The translations under genes and the position numbers were made by a program. A stretch of 64,000 nt of DNA from Gluconobacter japonicus (GTDB lineage: Bacteria > Pseudomonadota > Alphaproteobacteria > Acetobacterales > Acetobacteraceae), in assembly GCF_002723975.1 (NCBI RefSeq), contig NZ_BEWO01000001.1, positions 124,001 through 188,000 on the forward strand, read 5' to 3'. The notes beneath the pieces were generated by a model. It did not search any database. It was given only the letters and a program-made list of their open reading frames with translations, and was not told where the DNA came from. This document shows positions 44,675 to 54,394 of the stretch, one piece after another. Numbering within the stretch: position 1 is the first letter of the stretch; every line of letters begins with the position of its first letter.

Positions 44675-44814
44675 ATCTTCCTCGACTCTGACGTTACAGG
44701 ACAGATCGAAAATTGCGCCAACACTTCCCTCAGAAGCCAGTCACTAATCATCTCGTTCTGTCACAGCGCCAGATGCGCCCCGAATATGGCAACATCATGC
44801 CTCACACGGAAAAT

Positions 44815-45504
44815 TCAGCCCTCTTGTGCAAAACCAAGAAACGTCAGGGCCTCAGTCGTATCCTGCTCCCGTGTCATCATGACGCGGAACAGTTCATCGT
44901 CCCGGCCCCAGACTTCAAGCTGCCGGCGCTCATCGGCGTTAGCAACGGAGATGGCCGCCTCTCTGCTGATCGTCCCCGAAACAAGAGCCAGAGCCAGAAG
45001 AAGACTTCCAAAACTCTGTGTTAGTACGCCCAAGGCTGCCAGTTCGGCCTCATTCTGTTGAGCCAGAAGGCGCTCCAGCCCCGTAATGTAATCACCTGAT
45101 TGCGTGATCGGCATCAGACCGTCTGTAACAATTGGTCGGATGCCTTCCTTGGCGAGCCATTCCAAAACACGCTCTACGGTCGAGTCGGGCTTCTCTTTGC
45201 GATAGCAGAGACCATCATCGAGTCCACGGCGGAGCAGGGTCTCCCGGGCCTCGACCAGATCGGGACGAATCCGTTCGATCATGGTGCCTGCGATGCGGGT
45301 CAGAGGCAGCTGCTCTGGCGTGAATGCCTCATTGTCCGGGATACGACTCCATTCGGCGACCAGCGCCTGCCCCAATGACCGTGAAGGGACAGCCAATACG
45401 GTGCCTTTCGGCAACCGGATTGGACGACCGTCCAGTTCCGGGCCGAACAAGCCGTCCTGCTCCCCGAGTGTCACGCTTTTCCAGAAACGCTTGCGACTGC
45501 TCAA
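44815..45504 (-). CDS. ATP12-family F1-ATPase assembly chaperone
   Basis: A 229-residue protein of the ATP12 family. ELDGRPIRLPKGTVLAVPSR near the N-terminus, ALVAEWSRIPDNEAFTPEQL and LPLTRIAGTMIERI are typical. The helical C-terminal part follows (LGVLTQSFGSLLLALALVSG). In mitochondria ATP12 protects the alpha subunit of F1 before assembly, and alphaproteobacteria keep a homologue. Its start overlaps the stop of the upstream AsmA-like gene by four bases. Confidence 0.9.
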   Translation of the reverse strand: MSSRKRFWKSVTLGEQDGLFGPELDGRPIRLPKGTVLAVPSRSLGQALVAEWSRIPDNEAFTPEQLPLTRIAGTMIERIRPDLVEARETLLRRGLDDGLCYRKEKPDSTVERVLEWLAKEGIRPIVTDGLMPITQSGDYITGLERLLAQQNEAELAALGVLTQSFGSLLLALALVSGTISREAAISVANADERRQLEVWGRDDELFRVMMTREQDTTEALTFLGFAQEG

Positions 45505-48083
45505 TGGAGAACTCCCAATGCACGCAGGATGTCGCCTGCCTTGTTATGATGATGAGGCTGTTCGGAAACAGGTGGTCCCGCCTGCCCTTCGCGGGCAGCA
45601 GCCAGCGCGGATGTGCAGGGATCCGCGACCGGGCCATCCCCGATCGAAAGCTGGAACCGCCCGTTTCCATCGCGATCCTGCTGGGCCTGGGGCTCAGAAA
45701 TGGTTCCCGTGACGATCACCGGCGTTGAGGCTCCAGCGCCTTCGAAATCAAGGCTTGGAACCAGATGCAGCGTCATCTCCTGCGATCCGAGATGAACTTC
45801 GCCATGTCCCTGTGTCGAAAAGCGCCCCGATTGCAGACCAATCGTGTCCAACGTGGCGACATCTTCCGCAAACGTCATGTGCAGCCCGAGACAGCGGAGC
45901 GGGCGCACACCGCTGCCCAGCAGAGAACCTGCCCCTGACCCGGCAATCCGTCCCAGAATCTGGCTGTCCACCTTTCCGTCTACCATGGAAACTCCCAGAT
46001 GGCCGGTCAGGGACTGACGGAGTGTCTCCAGCGTTTCACCCTGCCCCCTGACATCCCCTGCGACCTGAACCGGCCCCTGAAGCAGCAGAGGCAGCTTCAG
46101 GCTGTCCTCCAGCAATCCGACGGGCAGCACCAGAGGTTGGAACGTGAAATGTGCCGTGACCGGCAGCTTTGAGGCATCAAGATCAACCTGACCGGACAAG
46201 GTCAGCCCCTGTCCCTGCCCCGAAATCGGGTCAAGACGCAGATGGCCGTCGGACACTGTCAGGTGGGTCGCAAGATTGGTGTAATCGTGGCTGTAGAAGA
46301 CAACCCGGTCCAGCGTCAGGTGCAGATCAAGATCCTGCGCCCGCAAACGCTTGACCCATGCCGGTACCATGACCTGCGGGCCAGCGGACGCCTCCGGCGC
46401 AGCAGGCACGGCAGATTGGTCCTGTGTCTGTACAGGATGGGTGGCGACAGTCTTTGCCGCCTCTGTCGGTAACGGGACGGCAGGAGATTGCGGAGACACA
46501 GGAACAGATTTTCGGTCCTGCTCTGCCTGGGTCTGGGCAATCCAGAGACCACGGATGGCATCCAGATCAAGCTGCGTGGCATGGAGATGGCCGTTCAGCA
46601 GGGGCGTTGTATCGTCCCCTGTCAGAAGATGCAGCGTGCCATCCACATCCACTTCGTGGCTCTTGAACGCAAATCCGTCCAGCGTTGCTTCACTCAGACC
46701 CTTGCTGTCCAGCGTCCCCTGAAGAGACACATCATGCAGCACTGCCTTGGGCAGATGCAGGGTCCGGGCACCACCTTGCACGCCAAAATGGCTTGCCTCC
46801 GCACCAAGCGTTCCGGAGATCGTGACCCGGGCTTCATCCTGCGCGTTAACCGGTGGCGCCTTCTCATTCCCGCTGACAGCCGCAGTCAGAGACAGCGGAA
46901 GCGAGCGCAGTTCAGCCTCGACGGGAACTGTGGTCTGCCCATGATCGCGCCAGGCATGAACCGCCTGTTCCAGCGTGCCGGCCTTCCCCGCTAGCCGCCA
47001 GCCCATGTCGCGCCAGACCACATCTGCTGCGACTGAAAGCGGCGCTGTGGGTGCGTCAGCATCAAGGCGCAGGTTGCTGACTGTTGCGCCTCGGGCAGTC
47101 AGCCCAGCGGCATGAAGGTGCATCCGCCCTGGAACAAGGCTCTGGAGCAGAGCCTGCCCCTTATCCGCCCAGTCCGCATCCGTCAGTTCTCCGGCATCGC
47201 CCTGAACAGAAAATTCGCCTCCCAGACCACGCACATCCGGCAGATTGGCATGTGGGAACAGACGATGCGCGTCCTGCAGGTTTGGCCACTCGCCCTGAGC
47301 GGTCAATGCCAGACCGCGCAGATGGGGAACGTTATGAATCTGGCCATCCACGTTCAGCCAGTCCCGCTTTGCATCCGTGCCGAGCGTCGACCCTAGACTG
47401 AACGTCCATGGCTTTGACGCTGAGCGCAGCAGCGACAGATCACCCACATGGCCCTGAAGCGTGAAGGGTGTTGGGCCATGGCTTCCTTGCAGATTAATCC
47501 ATGGACTGGGACTACGAAGCCCGGCGAGATCCATCGTTCCGATCAGGAAAGATCCGCTCATGCCTTTCAGGTCGTCCCGCCATTGGACGCTACTGTTCGT
47601 CAGATGCAGGGCATCCAGCGACAGGTTCCAGTGAACCTGAACGCGCTCGCCAATATGCCTGCGAACAGGAAGCGGAGCATTTTTATCGCTACTATCAGTC
47701 TGGACAGGTCGGTTGAGAGACCAGTTGGCCCTCCCGTCCCGATCACGCTCCAGCGAAAGCGTGGCACCATCAACGACAAAGTCCTGAAAACGGACCTCCC
47801 GGTGCAGAAGCGCCAGAACCGACAGACCCGCATGAACGGTTCTGGCCTGGAAAACAGGCTTCTGCCCCGGACGTTGCAGAACAAGGTTCCGGGCTTCAAA
47901 GGACGGCCATGGCAGGATCTGGATGGATGATCCTTCAACGGCCATGGACAGGCCCGTCTCTTTCTTCAGGGCGTCAGCCACACGCTGGCGCAGCACATCC
48001 TGGTCGATCAGTTCATGTGCGGCAATGCTGGCGCCCACAAAGGCAACGATGACCCCGATGAGCGCGCCAGTGAGTTTCCTCAT
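45501..48083 (-). CDS. AsmA-family protein
   Basis: An 860-residue protein with an N-terminal membrane anchor (residues about 5-24, LTGALIGVIVAFVGASIAAH) and a long periplasmic beta-rich body. The AsmA N-terminal signature appears as GLSMAVEGSSIQILPWPSFE with ARNLVL. The C-terminal AsmA part runs from LPVTAHFTFQPLVLPVGLL to GSGAGSLLGSGVRPL and DTIGLQSGRFSTQGHGEVHL. Such proteins form long grooves thought to carry phospholipid between the membranes. It overlaps the rluC-like stop by one base and the ATP12 gene by four. Confidence 0.85.
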   Translation of the reverse strand: MRKLTGALIGVIVAFVGASIAAHELIDQDVLRQRVADALKKETGLSMAVEGSSIQILPWPSFEARNLVLQRPGQKPVFQARTVHAGLSVLALLHREVRFQDFVVDGATLSLERDRDGRANWSLNRPVQTDSSDKNAPLPVRRHIGERVQVHWNLSLDALHLTNSSVQWRDDLKGMSGSFLIGTMDLAGLRSPSPWINLQGSHGPTPFTLQGHVGDLSLLRSASKPWTFSLGSTLGTDAKRDWLNVDGQIHNVPHLRGLALTAQGEWPNLQDAHRLFPHANLPDVRGLGGEFSVQGDAGELTDADWADKGQALLQSLVPGRMHLHAAGLTARGATVSNLRLDADAPTAPLSVAADVVWRDMGWRLAGKAGTLEQAVHAWRDHGQTTVPVEAELRSLPLSLTAAVSGNEKAPPVNAQDEARVTISGTLGAEASHFGVQGGARTLHLPKAVLHDVSLQGTLDSKGLSEATLDGFAFKSHEVDVDGTLHLLTGDDTTPLLNGHLHATQLDLDAIRGLWIAQTQAEQDRKSVPVSPQSPAVPLPTEAAKTVATHPVQTQDQSAVPAAPEASAGPQVMVPAWVKRLRAQDLDLHLTLDRVVFYSHDYTNLATHLTVSDGHLRLDPISGQGQGLTLSGQVDLDASKLPVTAHFTFQPLVLPVGLLEDSLKLPLLLQGPVQVAGDVRGQGETLETLRQSLTGHLGVSMVDGKVDSQILGRIAGSGAGSLLGSGVRPLRCLGLHMTFAEDVATLDTIGLQSGRFSTQGHGEVHLGSQEMTLHLVPSLDFEGAGASTPVIVTGTISEPQAQQDRDGNGRFQLSIGDGPVADPCTSALAAAREGQAGPPVSEQPHHHNKAGDILRALGVLH

Positions 48084-49075
48084 TATTTTGCAGGCCCTTT
48101 GTTTCCCTTGATTCGCTTGGGTGCCGGTGTGTCACCCGGCACAAACCCCAAAGAGCGGAATGTCTCACGCATATGCGGCGGCAACGGGGCCGTGACGATC
48201 AGGCGTCCTCCGGCCGGATGCGGAATATCGAGCTGGCGGGCATGGAGATGCAGCCGGTCGATGAACCCTTCCGGATGGGCAGCTTTCCCGCCATAGCGCG
48301 GATCACCCACGATGGGCGTGCCAAGGGATTCGCAATGAACGCGAAGCTGATGCGTCCGGCCCGTCAGCGGAGACAGGGCCAGCCAGGAAAACTTCTTTCC
48401 AGCCGCATCAATCGTCTCATATTCGCTCTTGGCAGACACAGCATCTTCTTCGCCACGTGACGCAGCGACCACGAGAGCCGCTCCCCCTGCGCCAATCTTG
48501 GCGAGTGGTTGATCAATAATGCCGGAAGGCTGCGCCGGGCGCCCGACAACGATTGCCCAGTACGTCTTGCCCACATCACGCCCACGGAAGGCGGCTGCCA
48601 GCTTGGCGGCAACGCCCGGCGTGCGGGCAATCAGAAGGATGCCGGACGTGTCACGGTCGATACGATGCACAAGGCGCGGACGGTCTCCGTCTTCCTTGCG
48701 CAGACCGTCGAGCATCATGTCCACATGTTTGGTGATGCCGGGACCGCCCTGGGTTGCAAGGCCGGATGGCTTGTCCAGAACCAGCAGGTGATCGTCCTGG
48801 TAGATCACCATCTTTTCGATTTCCCGTACCAGCATCGGATCTGGCGGGGGAAGCGGTGCGGGCTGGCTTATATCCGGCAATGGCGGAATACGGACGCTCT
48901 GCCCCGGTGCGAGACGGGAGTTGGTCTGCACACGTCCCCCGTCGACGCGGACTTGCCCTGTCCGGCACAGCTTCTGAAGCGCGCCCTGCGTGAGATTGGG
49001 GTAGTGACGACGGAACCAGCGGTCGAGGCGCAGATCGGCTTCGTCTTCGGTAACAATACGGTTGGAAACTTTCAT
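48083..49075 (-). CDS. RluC/RluD-type 23S rRNA pseudouridine synthase
   Basis: A 330-residue enzyme. An S4 RNA-binding domain (LDRWFRRHYPNLTQGALQKL, VRVDGGRVQTNSRLAPG) precedes the catalytic domain with the aspartate motif RLVHRIDRDTSGILLIAR near residue 145 and LTGRTHQLRVHCESLG. It isomerises uridines in ribosomal RNA; RluC is the likeliest identity but RluD cannot be excluded. The start overlaps rarA by four bases, and the stop shares one base with the AsmA gene start. Confidence 0.88.
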   Translation of the reverse strand: MKVSNRIVTEDEADLRLDRWFRRHYPNLTQGALQKLCRTGQVRVDGGRVQTNSRLAPGQSVRIPPLPDISQPAPLPPPDPMLVREIEKMVIYQDDHLLVLDKPSGLATQGGPGITKHVDMMLDGLRKEDGDRPRLVHRIDRDTSGILLIARTPGVAAKLAAAFRGRDVGKTYWAIVVGRPAQPSGIIDQPLAKIGAGGAALVVAASRGEEDAVSAKSEYETIDAAGKKFSWLALSPLTGRTHQLRVHCESLGTPIVGDPRYGGKAAHPEGFIDRLHLHARQLDIPHPAGGRLIVTAPLPPHMRETFRSLGFVPGDTPAPKRIKGNKGPAK

Positions 49076-50484
49076 GGCTCGCGGGATGCCCTTTTGGCGG
49101 CCCGTATGTCCAGAAGTTTTCTGATACGGCCCTCGTAACCCCGGTCTGTCGGCTGATAGAGCGAGACCCGCTCCATGCCCTCCGGGAAATAGTTTTGACC
49201 CGAAAATGCGTCTTCAGAGTCATGATCGTATTCATAGCCCTTGCCGTACCCGATGTCTTTCATCAGGGCCGTCGGGGCGTTGAGAATATGGGACGGCGGC
49301 ATCAGGCTTCCGGTTTCCCGAGCCAGCTTTCTCGCCGCCTTATAGGCCATGTAAACGGCATTGGACTTCGGTGCCGTCGCCAGATGAACGACGACCTGCG
49401 CCAGAGCCAACTCCCCTTCCGGAGAGCCAAGCCGTTCATAGGTCTGCCATGCCGCAACAGCCATTGGCAGGGCATTCGGGTCCGCCTGCCCCACATCTTC
49501 CGCCGCGAAGCGCGTCAGACGCCGGGCGATATAGCGTGGATCTTCGCCCCCTTCGAGCATACGGGCAAACCAGTACAGCCCCGCATCCGGGTCACTGCCA
49601 CGCAGGGATTTATGCAGTGCGGAAATGAGATTGTAGTGCTCTTCGCGGTCCCGGTCGTACAGCACCGCCCGGCGGGACAGAAGCACTGCCAGATCCTTGG
49701 GGGTCAGTGCCCGGTTCGGGTCGAGCACGACGAGCTGTTCCACCATATTCAGAAGATAGCGCCCGTCCCCGTCCGCCATGGCTCGCAGGCTGGCACGCGC
49801 TTCACGATCCAATGGCAGGCGATGACCGACTTCTTCTTCCGCCCGGCGCAGAAGGGCCTCCAGGCTGGCGTCGTCCAAGCGGTTCAGCACCAGAACCTGA
49901 CATCGGGACAGAAGAGCCGCATTCAGGGCGAAAGACGGGTTCTCCGTTGTTGCACCGACAAGCACGACCGTGCCGCGCTCGACATAGGGCAGGAAGCCAT
50001 CCTGCTGAGCGCGGTTGAAACGATGGATTTCGTCTACGAACAGCAAAGTGCCGCGACCCGTTGCTTCCTGCCTTTTATCCGCCTCATCAAAGGCCTTTCG
50101 CAGTTCTGCCACGCCAGAGAAGACAGCAGAAATCTGGGAATAGAAAAGATTGGCTTTCCCGGCCAGCAGACGCGCAATCGTCGTCTTGCCGCATCCCGGC
50201 CCTCCCCAGAGGATCAGGCTAGAGAGCGTCCCTCGCGCCAGCATCCGCGTCAGGGTGCCTTCAGGGCCAAGAAGATGATCCTGCCCCCGCACTTCTTCGA
50301 GTGTTTTTGGACGCAGACGGTCCGCCAGAGGCTGTGTCCGCGATGGCGCGCGGGTTGGCATTCTGGGAGCCTCAATCGGACGGGACGGCTGGACAGGGCG
50401 CGAGGGCTGCGCCTCACGTCGTGGGGGCGTTTCCCTGCCGCTGGGGCCGGGCGTCGTCCCGAACAGATCCGTCATGTCCGTCAT
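49072..50484 (-). CDS. rarA: Replication-associated recombination ATPase RarA (MgsA)
   Basis: A 470-residue clamp-loader-like AAA+ ATPase. After a Pro/Arg-rich N-terminal stretch of about 50 residues comes PLADRLRPKTLEEVRGQDHL, Walker A ILWGGPGCGKTTIARLLA, Walker B TLLFVDEIHRFNRAQQD, sensor LVGATTENPSFALNAALLSR, and the C-terminal MgsA domain (GLYWFARMLEGGEDPRYIAR, YLPEGMERV-like end). It works at stalled replication forks. It is the first gene of the rarA-rluC-asmA-ATP12 overlapping set. Confidence 0.94.
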   Translation of the reverse strand: MTDMTDLFGTTPGPSGRETPPRREAQPSRPVQPSRPIEAPRMPTRAPSRTQPLADRLRPKTLEEVRGQDHLLGPEGTLTRMLARGTLSSLILWGGPGCGKTTIARLLAGKANLFYSQISAVFSGVAELRKAFDEADKRQEATGRGTLLFVDEIHRFNRAQQDGFLPYVERGTVVLVGATTENPSFALNAALLSRCQVLVLNRLDDASLEALLRRAEEEVGHRLPLDREARASLRAMADGDGRYLLNMVEQLVVLDPNRALTPKDLAVLLSRRAVLYDRDREEHYNLISALHKSLRGSDPDAGLYWFARMLEGGEDPRYIARRLTRFAAEDVGQADPNALPMAVAAWQTYERLGSPEGELALAQVVVHLATAPKSNAVYMAYKAARKLARETGSLMPPSHILNAPTALMKDIGYGKGYEYDHDSEDAFSGQNYFPEGMERVSLYQPTDRGYEGRIRKLLDIRAAKRASREP

Positions 50485-50560
50485 GGCTGCCTCCTGATAC
50501 GGGAACGATCATAGAACTCCCGTCCCTATTTCGGAACCACCGCGCCACGAAGGAAGAGGC

Positions 50561-53500
50561 TTATTCCATAATCTTCCGCAGAACGCCCGGAAGCAGCATG
50601 GACAGCGGATTGACCGTCATCTGAGGCTGGCCAACGGTCCCCTTGACGTCAAAGGTCGCCGCAAGCAGGCCGCCACCTTTCTCAGGCGCCAGAATATGCC
50701 CGACCCCCGGCAACTTGCCCGGAAGCGCATTCAGGCCGAACAGCGGCACAATAGTGCCGTGCAGATCCACAACAGACGTATCGAGATCAACCGGCCCTTC
50801 GACCGTTGCGCCAAGAGCCTGATTGCCGATTATCCCGTCATGCAGGGTCAGTTTCCGCCCTTCAAGACTGAGTTTCGTTGAGACACGCTTCACCTGGAAC
50901 CGATCCATATGGCTCTGACTCCAGTGAAGCGGGGACAGATCCGAAATAGCCGTCAGTGTGAACGGGGGCTGGAGGAACTCGAAGGGACCAATATCCAGAT
51001 GCCCGCGGAATGGCGGAAGGCCGAGACCAAGCCCCGATGAGCCAGCTTTGCCGCGCAGGAAATTTCCATCCAGATGCGCGACGCCGCCACCGATCCGGTC
51101 ATACAGACCCAGTTCTTTCAGCAGAATACCAAGATTGTCCACATCCAGCACGAATGGCTGCTGCTGCCCGGTATCCGCCAGCACAGCCCGCACACGAGAA
51201 GGCGCATCAAGAGCAAACCGGCCTGAAACAAGCGCGCCGTGACGGAGCTCCAGATGGGACACAACACCGCCGACCATGCCTTTGGGCCCGAAATAGACAC
51301 GAGGCGCCCGAACATCGATAGACCAGCCCTGATCCACATTGTCAGGCGTGCTGGGGCTTCCGGCTTCCCGTGTTGCGGCTTCTCTTGCGTCGTGCACGGC
51401 CTTGCGGGTTGCAGGGTCAAACAAGGGTGCCAGATCCAGCGGGTCTGCATCCAGAGCAATATGCACCGGGTCAGACGGCTGGTCTGGCAGCATGATCCGG
51501 GCACTTCCGGAGCTCCGTCCCAGCCGGAAGCCTTCAATGACAATACCGCTCAGCTTGCCGTTCTGCGTCACGCCCCGACCGGCAATGGCCAGCGTTTTGC
51601 CATGGGCCTGCAAACCGTCCAGGGCCACCATATCGTGGCCCTGCAACGCAATATGCCCTGTTGCAACAGCCGCTTCACCTACCGGTTTGGTCCAGACCGG
51701 CACCGTAATTCCCGCCTGCTCCATATCAAGCGACAGGGCAAGGTCAGCGAGAGAGCTGGCATGTTCGATGTAATGCGCGGACAACGTGGCATGTCCGGTG
51801 AAAAGCCCTGCCGGAACCAGATGCGCTTTTACAGCAGACAGCGGATCGAGGAACGCTTTTGCCTGAATATCCTGTAAAACCCGTTCCGGAGCGCCTTTCC
51901 GGAAATTCTCATTCACAACGACATGAACGGGAATCCCCCTCAGACGCCCATCTCCAGTAAGAGCCAGTCCACTTTCGGTTGCGGAAAGCGTGCCAGACGC
52001 CTCATCAACGGCATGCCCCATCAACACGTTCCCCAGATGCACGCTGGCAAAGGAGGCCTTGGCCTGGACGTGCATGTCCTCATCCTGAACATGCGACGTC
52101 AGCGGCAACGTCAGCCGCGCAGACGCATCGACAGATCCGGAGGGGTCCGTAAATGGTAACGGGTGCTTGGACAGCAGATGCAATCTCGGGTGTGACAGGA
52201 TATCTCTGAAAGCTGGCAGGGAGCCTTTCAGATGGGCTCTGATATCCCCCGTCGTCGGGCCTTTTTCGTAAAGATTTCCCAGCCGGACTTCCCCATCCGC
52301 AACCTGGATCGGCCCGCTTTCGGTCGCTTGTGTTCCATGCTGGAAACGCACAACCAGGGTATCGAATCCGTCAAATCCCAGCGTAGCGTCCAGCCCTGTC
52401 GCTGGAGCAATCGGACGGAGCCAATGAACCGTCAGATCATCGCCCAGCAGTTGCCCGTCCATGCTGGTGGGCAGGACATGCTTGAAACCGTTATTCGAAT
52501 GAACATGCGTGCGAACCTGAAGATCATGCCCGCGACCATGCGTAATATTGGCGACGATCCATTTCCGGCCACCTTTAATCAGATCGGTAGGCCAGACATT
52601 TCCAAGAGTGGCAAAATCAAAACCATCCAAGGCAGCCGTAGCGTCACCATCCAGCACCTTTGGATGTTTGAGGTCATCCACCATCAGGGCCGCAGTCGCA
52701 TGAAGGTGCGTCAGTGCTCCATGAGTATCGGCAAGCACCAACGTCAGGGTTGGCACGGCAAAAGAGGCGGGTCCCTTTGTCCCCGGCGATGTCATGTGAA
52801 GATTGATCTGGGCCTCACCACCACGCAGATCAATCGGCTCATCATCGCCCTGCCGGACATGCCCATTTCCAAGCATCAGGTGCAGCGCCAGACTGGATGG
52901 AAGTTCGCCCATCCCATGGGGCACCACCTGCATGTCCGCAGCAAGAGTGAGCGGAACGTTCCAGTTCGCCAGCCCCTTGCTGAAAACGCTCAATCCCTCT
53001 GGACGGAAAGCCGTGGATGTCAGGTGCCATTCGCCCATGCCGGGGGAAGTTTGGCCGCCTTTCGCCGTCAGCACCGTCTGGAACGATCCCACGCGCACGG
53101 AACTGGTCCACCAGCCGTTCCAGAGATAGTCTTTAGATAAACGGGTGACTTTCAGGCGCTGGCCGTGCGCTTCAATCGGTCCCAGCAGCAGGGACTGACC
53201 ATCCGGCAAACCTAAAAGCGTTATCGATACATTCCGCAGATCAACTGCGGCCAGACGGTCCATCTGGGTCGGAACACCCCGTCCGCCATGTTTTTGAGAC
53301 GGCAGATCAAGGTCAATGTCCCCATTGGCTTGTCGGCGCAGCACGAGGGAAACATCCTGAAGCCGCAGCCGACGCGGGGCAATAATACCGTGAAGCAAAG
53401 GCGCAAGCGCCAGGACGGTATCGGCTTCTCCGGCTGTTTCAGCAATCGTGCCATCCAGGCGCGTCACCGTGAGACCCCGCGCCTCCAGCATCAGCCCTGC

Positions 53501-53785
53501 AGAAATTCCGCCAGAACTTGGCTGCCACTGAACACGAAGTCTGGACCATGCCAGACGGCCTGCGGGATGACCGGGTTTCTTGCCTGCCACCACGGGAATT
53601 GGCTCGATCAGGCGGGAAATGGGGGTGACGTCTACGGGGCCGTGCGCCAGCTTCCACAACAGCAGGGTTCCAGCCGCTCCGGCAACTGCGACAGGAGCGG
53701 TCAGCACAAGGCAGACCCAACGTGCAACGCTCAGGTGTCGCGGAAGGCAGAACGGTCCAGGTGAATAAGGATCAGGCAGGGCCAT
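50561..53785 (-). CDS. YhdP/AsmA-like envelope protein (DUF3971 and AsmA C-terminal domains)
   Basis: A 1074-residue protein. One membrane helix lies at residues about 22-46 (WVCLVLTAPVAVAGAAGTLL), and the rest is a very long periplasmic beta-rich body. The middle matches the DUF3971 pattern, and the C-terminus shows VDLHGTIVPLFGLNALPGKL and GLLAATFDVKGTVGQPQMTV with NPLSMLLPGVLR, typical of YhdP. YhdP, TamB and YdbH carry phospholipids to the outer membrane in E. coli. It lies 76 bases upstream of the rarA set on the same strand boundary, and 63 bases downstream of bcp. Confidence 0.85.
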   Translation of the reverse strand: MALPDPYSPGPFCLPRHLSVARWVCLVLTAPVAVAGAAGTLLLWKLAHGPVDVTPISRLIEPIPVVAGKKPGHPAGRLAWSRLRVQWQPSSGGISAGLMLEARGLTVTRLDGTIAETAGEADTVLALAPLLHGIIAPRRLRLQDVSLVLRRQANGDIDLDLPSQKHGGRGVPTQMDRLAAVDLRNVSITLLGLPDGQSLLLGPIEAHGQRLKVTRLSKDYLWNGWWTSSVRVGSFQTVLTAKGGQTSPGMGEWHLTSTAFRPEGLSVFSKGLANWNVPLTLAADMQVVPHGMGELPSSLALHLMLGNGHVRQGDDEPIDLRGGEAQINLHMTSPGTKGPASFAVPTLTLVLADTHGALTHLHATAALMVDDLKHPKVLDGDATAALDGFDFATLGNVWPTDLIKGGRKWIVANITHGRGHDLQVRTHVHSNNGFKHVLPTSMDGQLLGDDLTVHWLRPIAPATGLDATLGFDGFDTLVVRFQHGTQATESGPIQVADGEVRLGNLYEKGPTTGDIRAHLKGSLPAFRDILSHPRLHLLSKHPLPFTDPSGSVDASARLTLPLTSHVQDEDMHVQAKASFASVHLGNVLMGHAVDEASGTLSATESGLALTGDGRLRGIPVHVVVNENFRKGAPERVLQDIQAKAFLDPLSAVKAHLVPAGLFTGHATLSAHYIEHASSLADLALSLDMEQAGITVPVWTKPVGEAAVATGHIALQGHDMVALDGLQAHGKTLAIAGRGVTQNGKLSGIVIEGFRLGRSSGSARIMLPDQPSDPVHIALDADPLDLAPLFDPATRKAVHDAREAATREAGSPSTPDNVDQGWSIDVRAPRVYFGPKGMVGGVVSHLELRHGALVSGRFALDAPSRVRAVLADTGQQQPFVLDVDNLGILLKELGLYDRIGGGVAHLDGNFLRGKAGSSGLGLGLPPFRGHLDIGPFEFLQPPFTLTAISDLSPLHWSQSHMDRFQVKRVSTKLSLEGRKLTLHDGIIGNQALGATVEGPVDLDTSVVDLHGTIVPLFGLNALPGKLPGVGHILAPEKGGGLLAATFDVKGTVGQPQMTVNPLSMLLPGVLRKIME

Positions 53786-53848
53786 GTCTGTATGCCGGCG
53801 GACGTCCGGCGTTCTCCCTGTCTGTGGAAAGGATGGCGGAAGGGCCGC

Positions 53849-54343
53849 TCAGGCCCCGCTGATCATATCCCGGAAAGCCTCAGCCACCAGTGCGGTATGA
53901 TCGGCAGGTTTCACTTTGCGCCAGATATGGCGGATGACACCGTTCCCATCCACAAGAAAGGAACTGCGTTCCATCCCCATATAGGTCCGCCCGTACATGG
54001 ATTTCTCAACCCATGTTCCATAAGCCTCGGCAACAGCGTGATCCTCATCGGAGGCCAGCGGAAATGTGAGAGCATATTTTTTGGCGAAACGGTCGATTTT
54101 CCCAACCGGGTCCGGGCTGACGCCAATAATCGTCAGCCCCTCGCTGTCGAAGGACGGCAGGTTTTCCTGAAGGGAACAGGCCTGCGTTGTGCAGCCGGGC
54201 GTATCGGCCTTGGGATAAAAATACAGCAGATACGGTTTGCCCTTCAGCGTTTCGCTGCTGACGGCACCGCCCCCCGAAACGGGAAGCGAAAACGCTGGAG
54301 CACGGCTACCCGGCTGAAGAGCATGATCTGTCATAGGCACCAT
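53849..54343 (-). CDS. bcp: Thioredoxin-dependent peroxiredoxin (Bcp)
   Basis: A 164-residue peroxiredoxin that reduces hydroperoxides. The catalytic pair is in FYPKADTPGCTTQACSLQEN: the peroxidatic cysteine follows TPG and a second cysteine comes four residues later, as in Bcp/PrxQ. FPLASDEDHAVAEAYGTW and the MGMERSSFLVDGNGVIRHIW region are also typical. The ATG at 54343 is taken; one at 54334 is possible. It sits alone between two exported-protein regions. Confidence 0.93.
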   Translation of the reverse strand: MVPMTDHALQPGSRAPAFSLPVSGGGAVSSETLKGKPYLLYFYPKADTPGCTTQACSLQENLPSFDSEGLTIIGVSPDPVGKIDRFAKKYALTFPLASDEDHAVAEAYGTWVEKSMYGRTYMGMERSSFLVDGNGVIRHIWRKVKPADHTALVAEAFRDMISGA

Positions 54344-54355
54344 GATTGCCTGACA

Positions 54356-54384
54356 CCCTTCGCCCGATCAAGGCGGACGAAGGG
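54356..54384 (-). terminator. Hairpin after the Gly/Pro-repeat gene
   Basis: cccttcgcccg (54356-54366) and cggacgaaggg (54374-54384) give an 11-bp stem with one G-U pair in the minus-strand RNA and a 7-base loop. No U-tract follows. It lies 10 bases after the stop at 54395 and before bcp. Confidence 0.55.
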
Positions 54385-54394
54385 CAATAATGCC

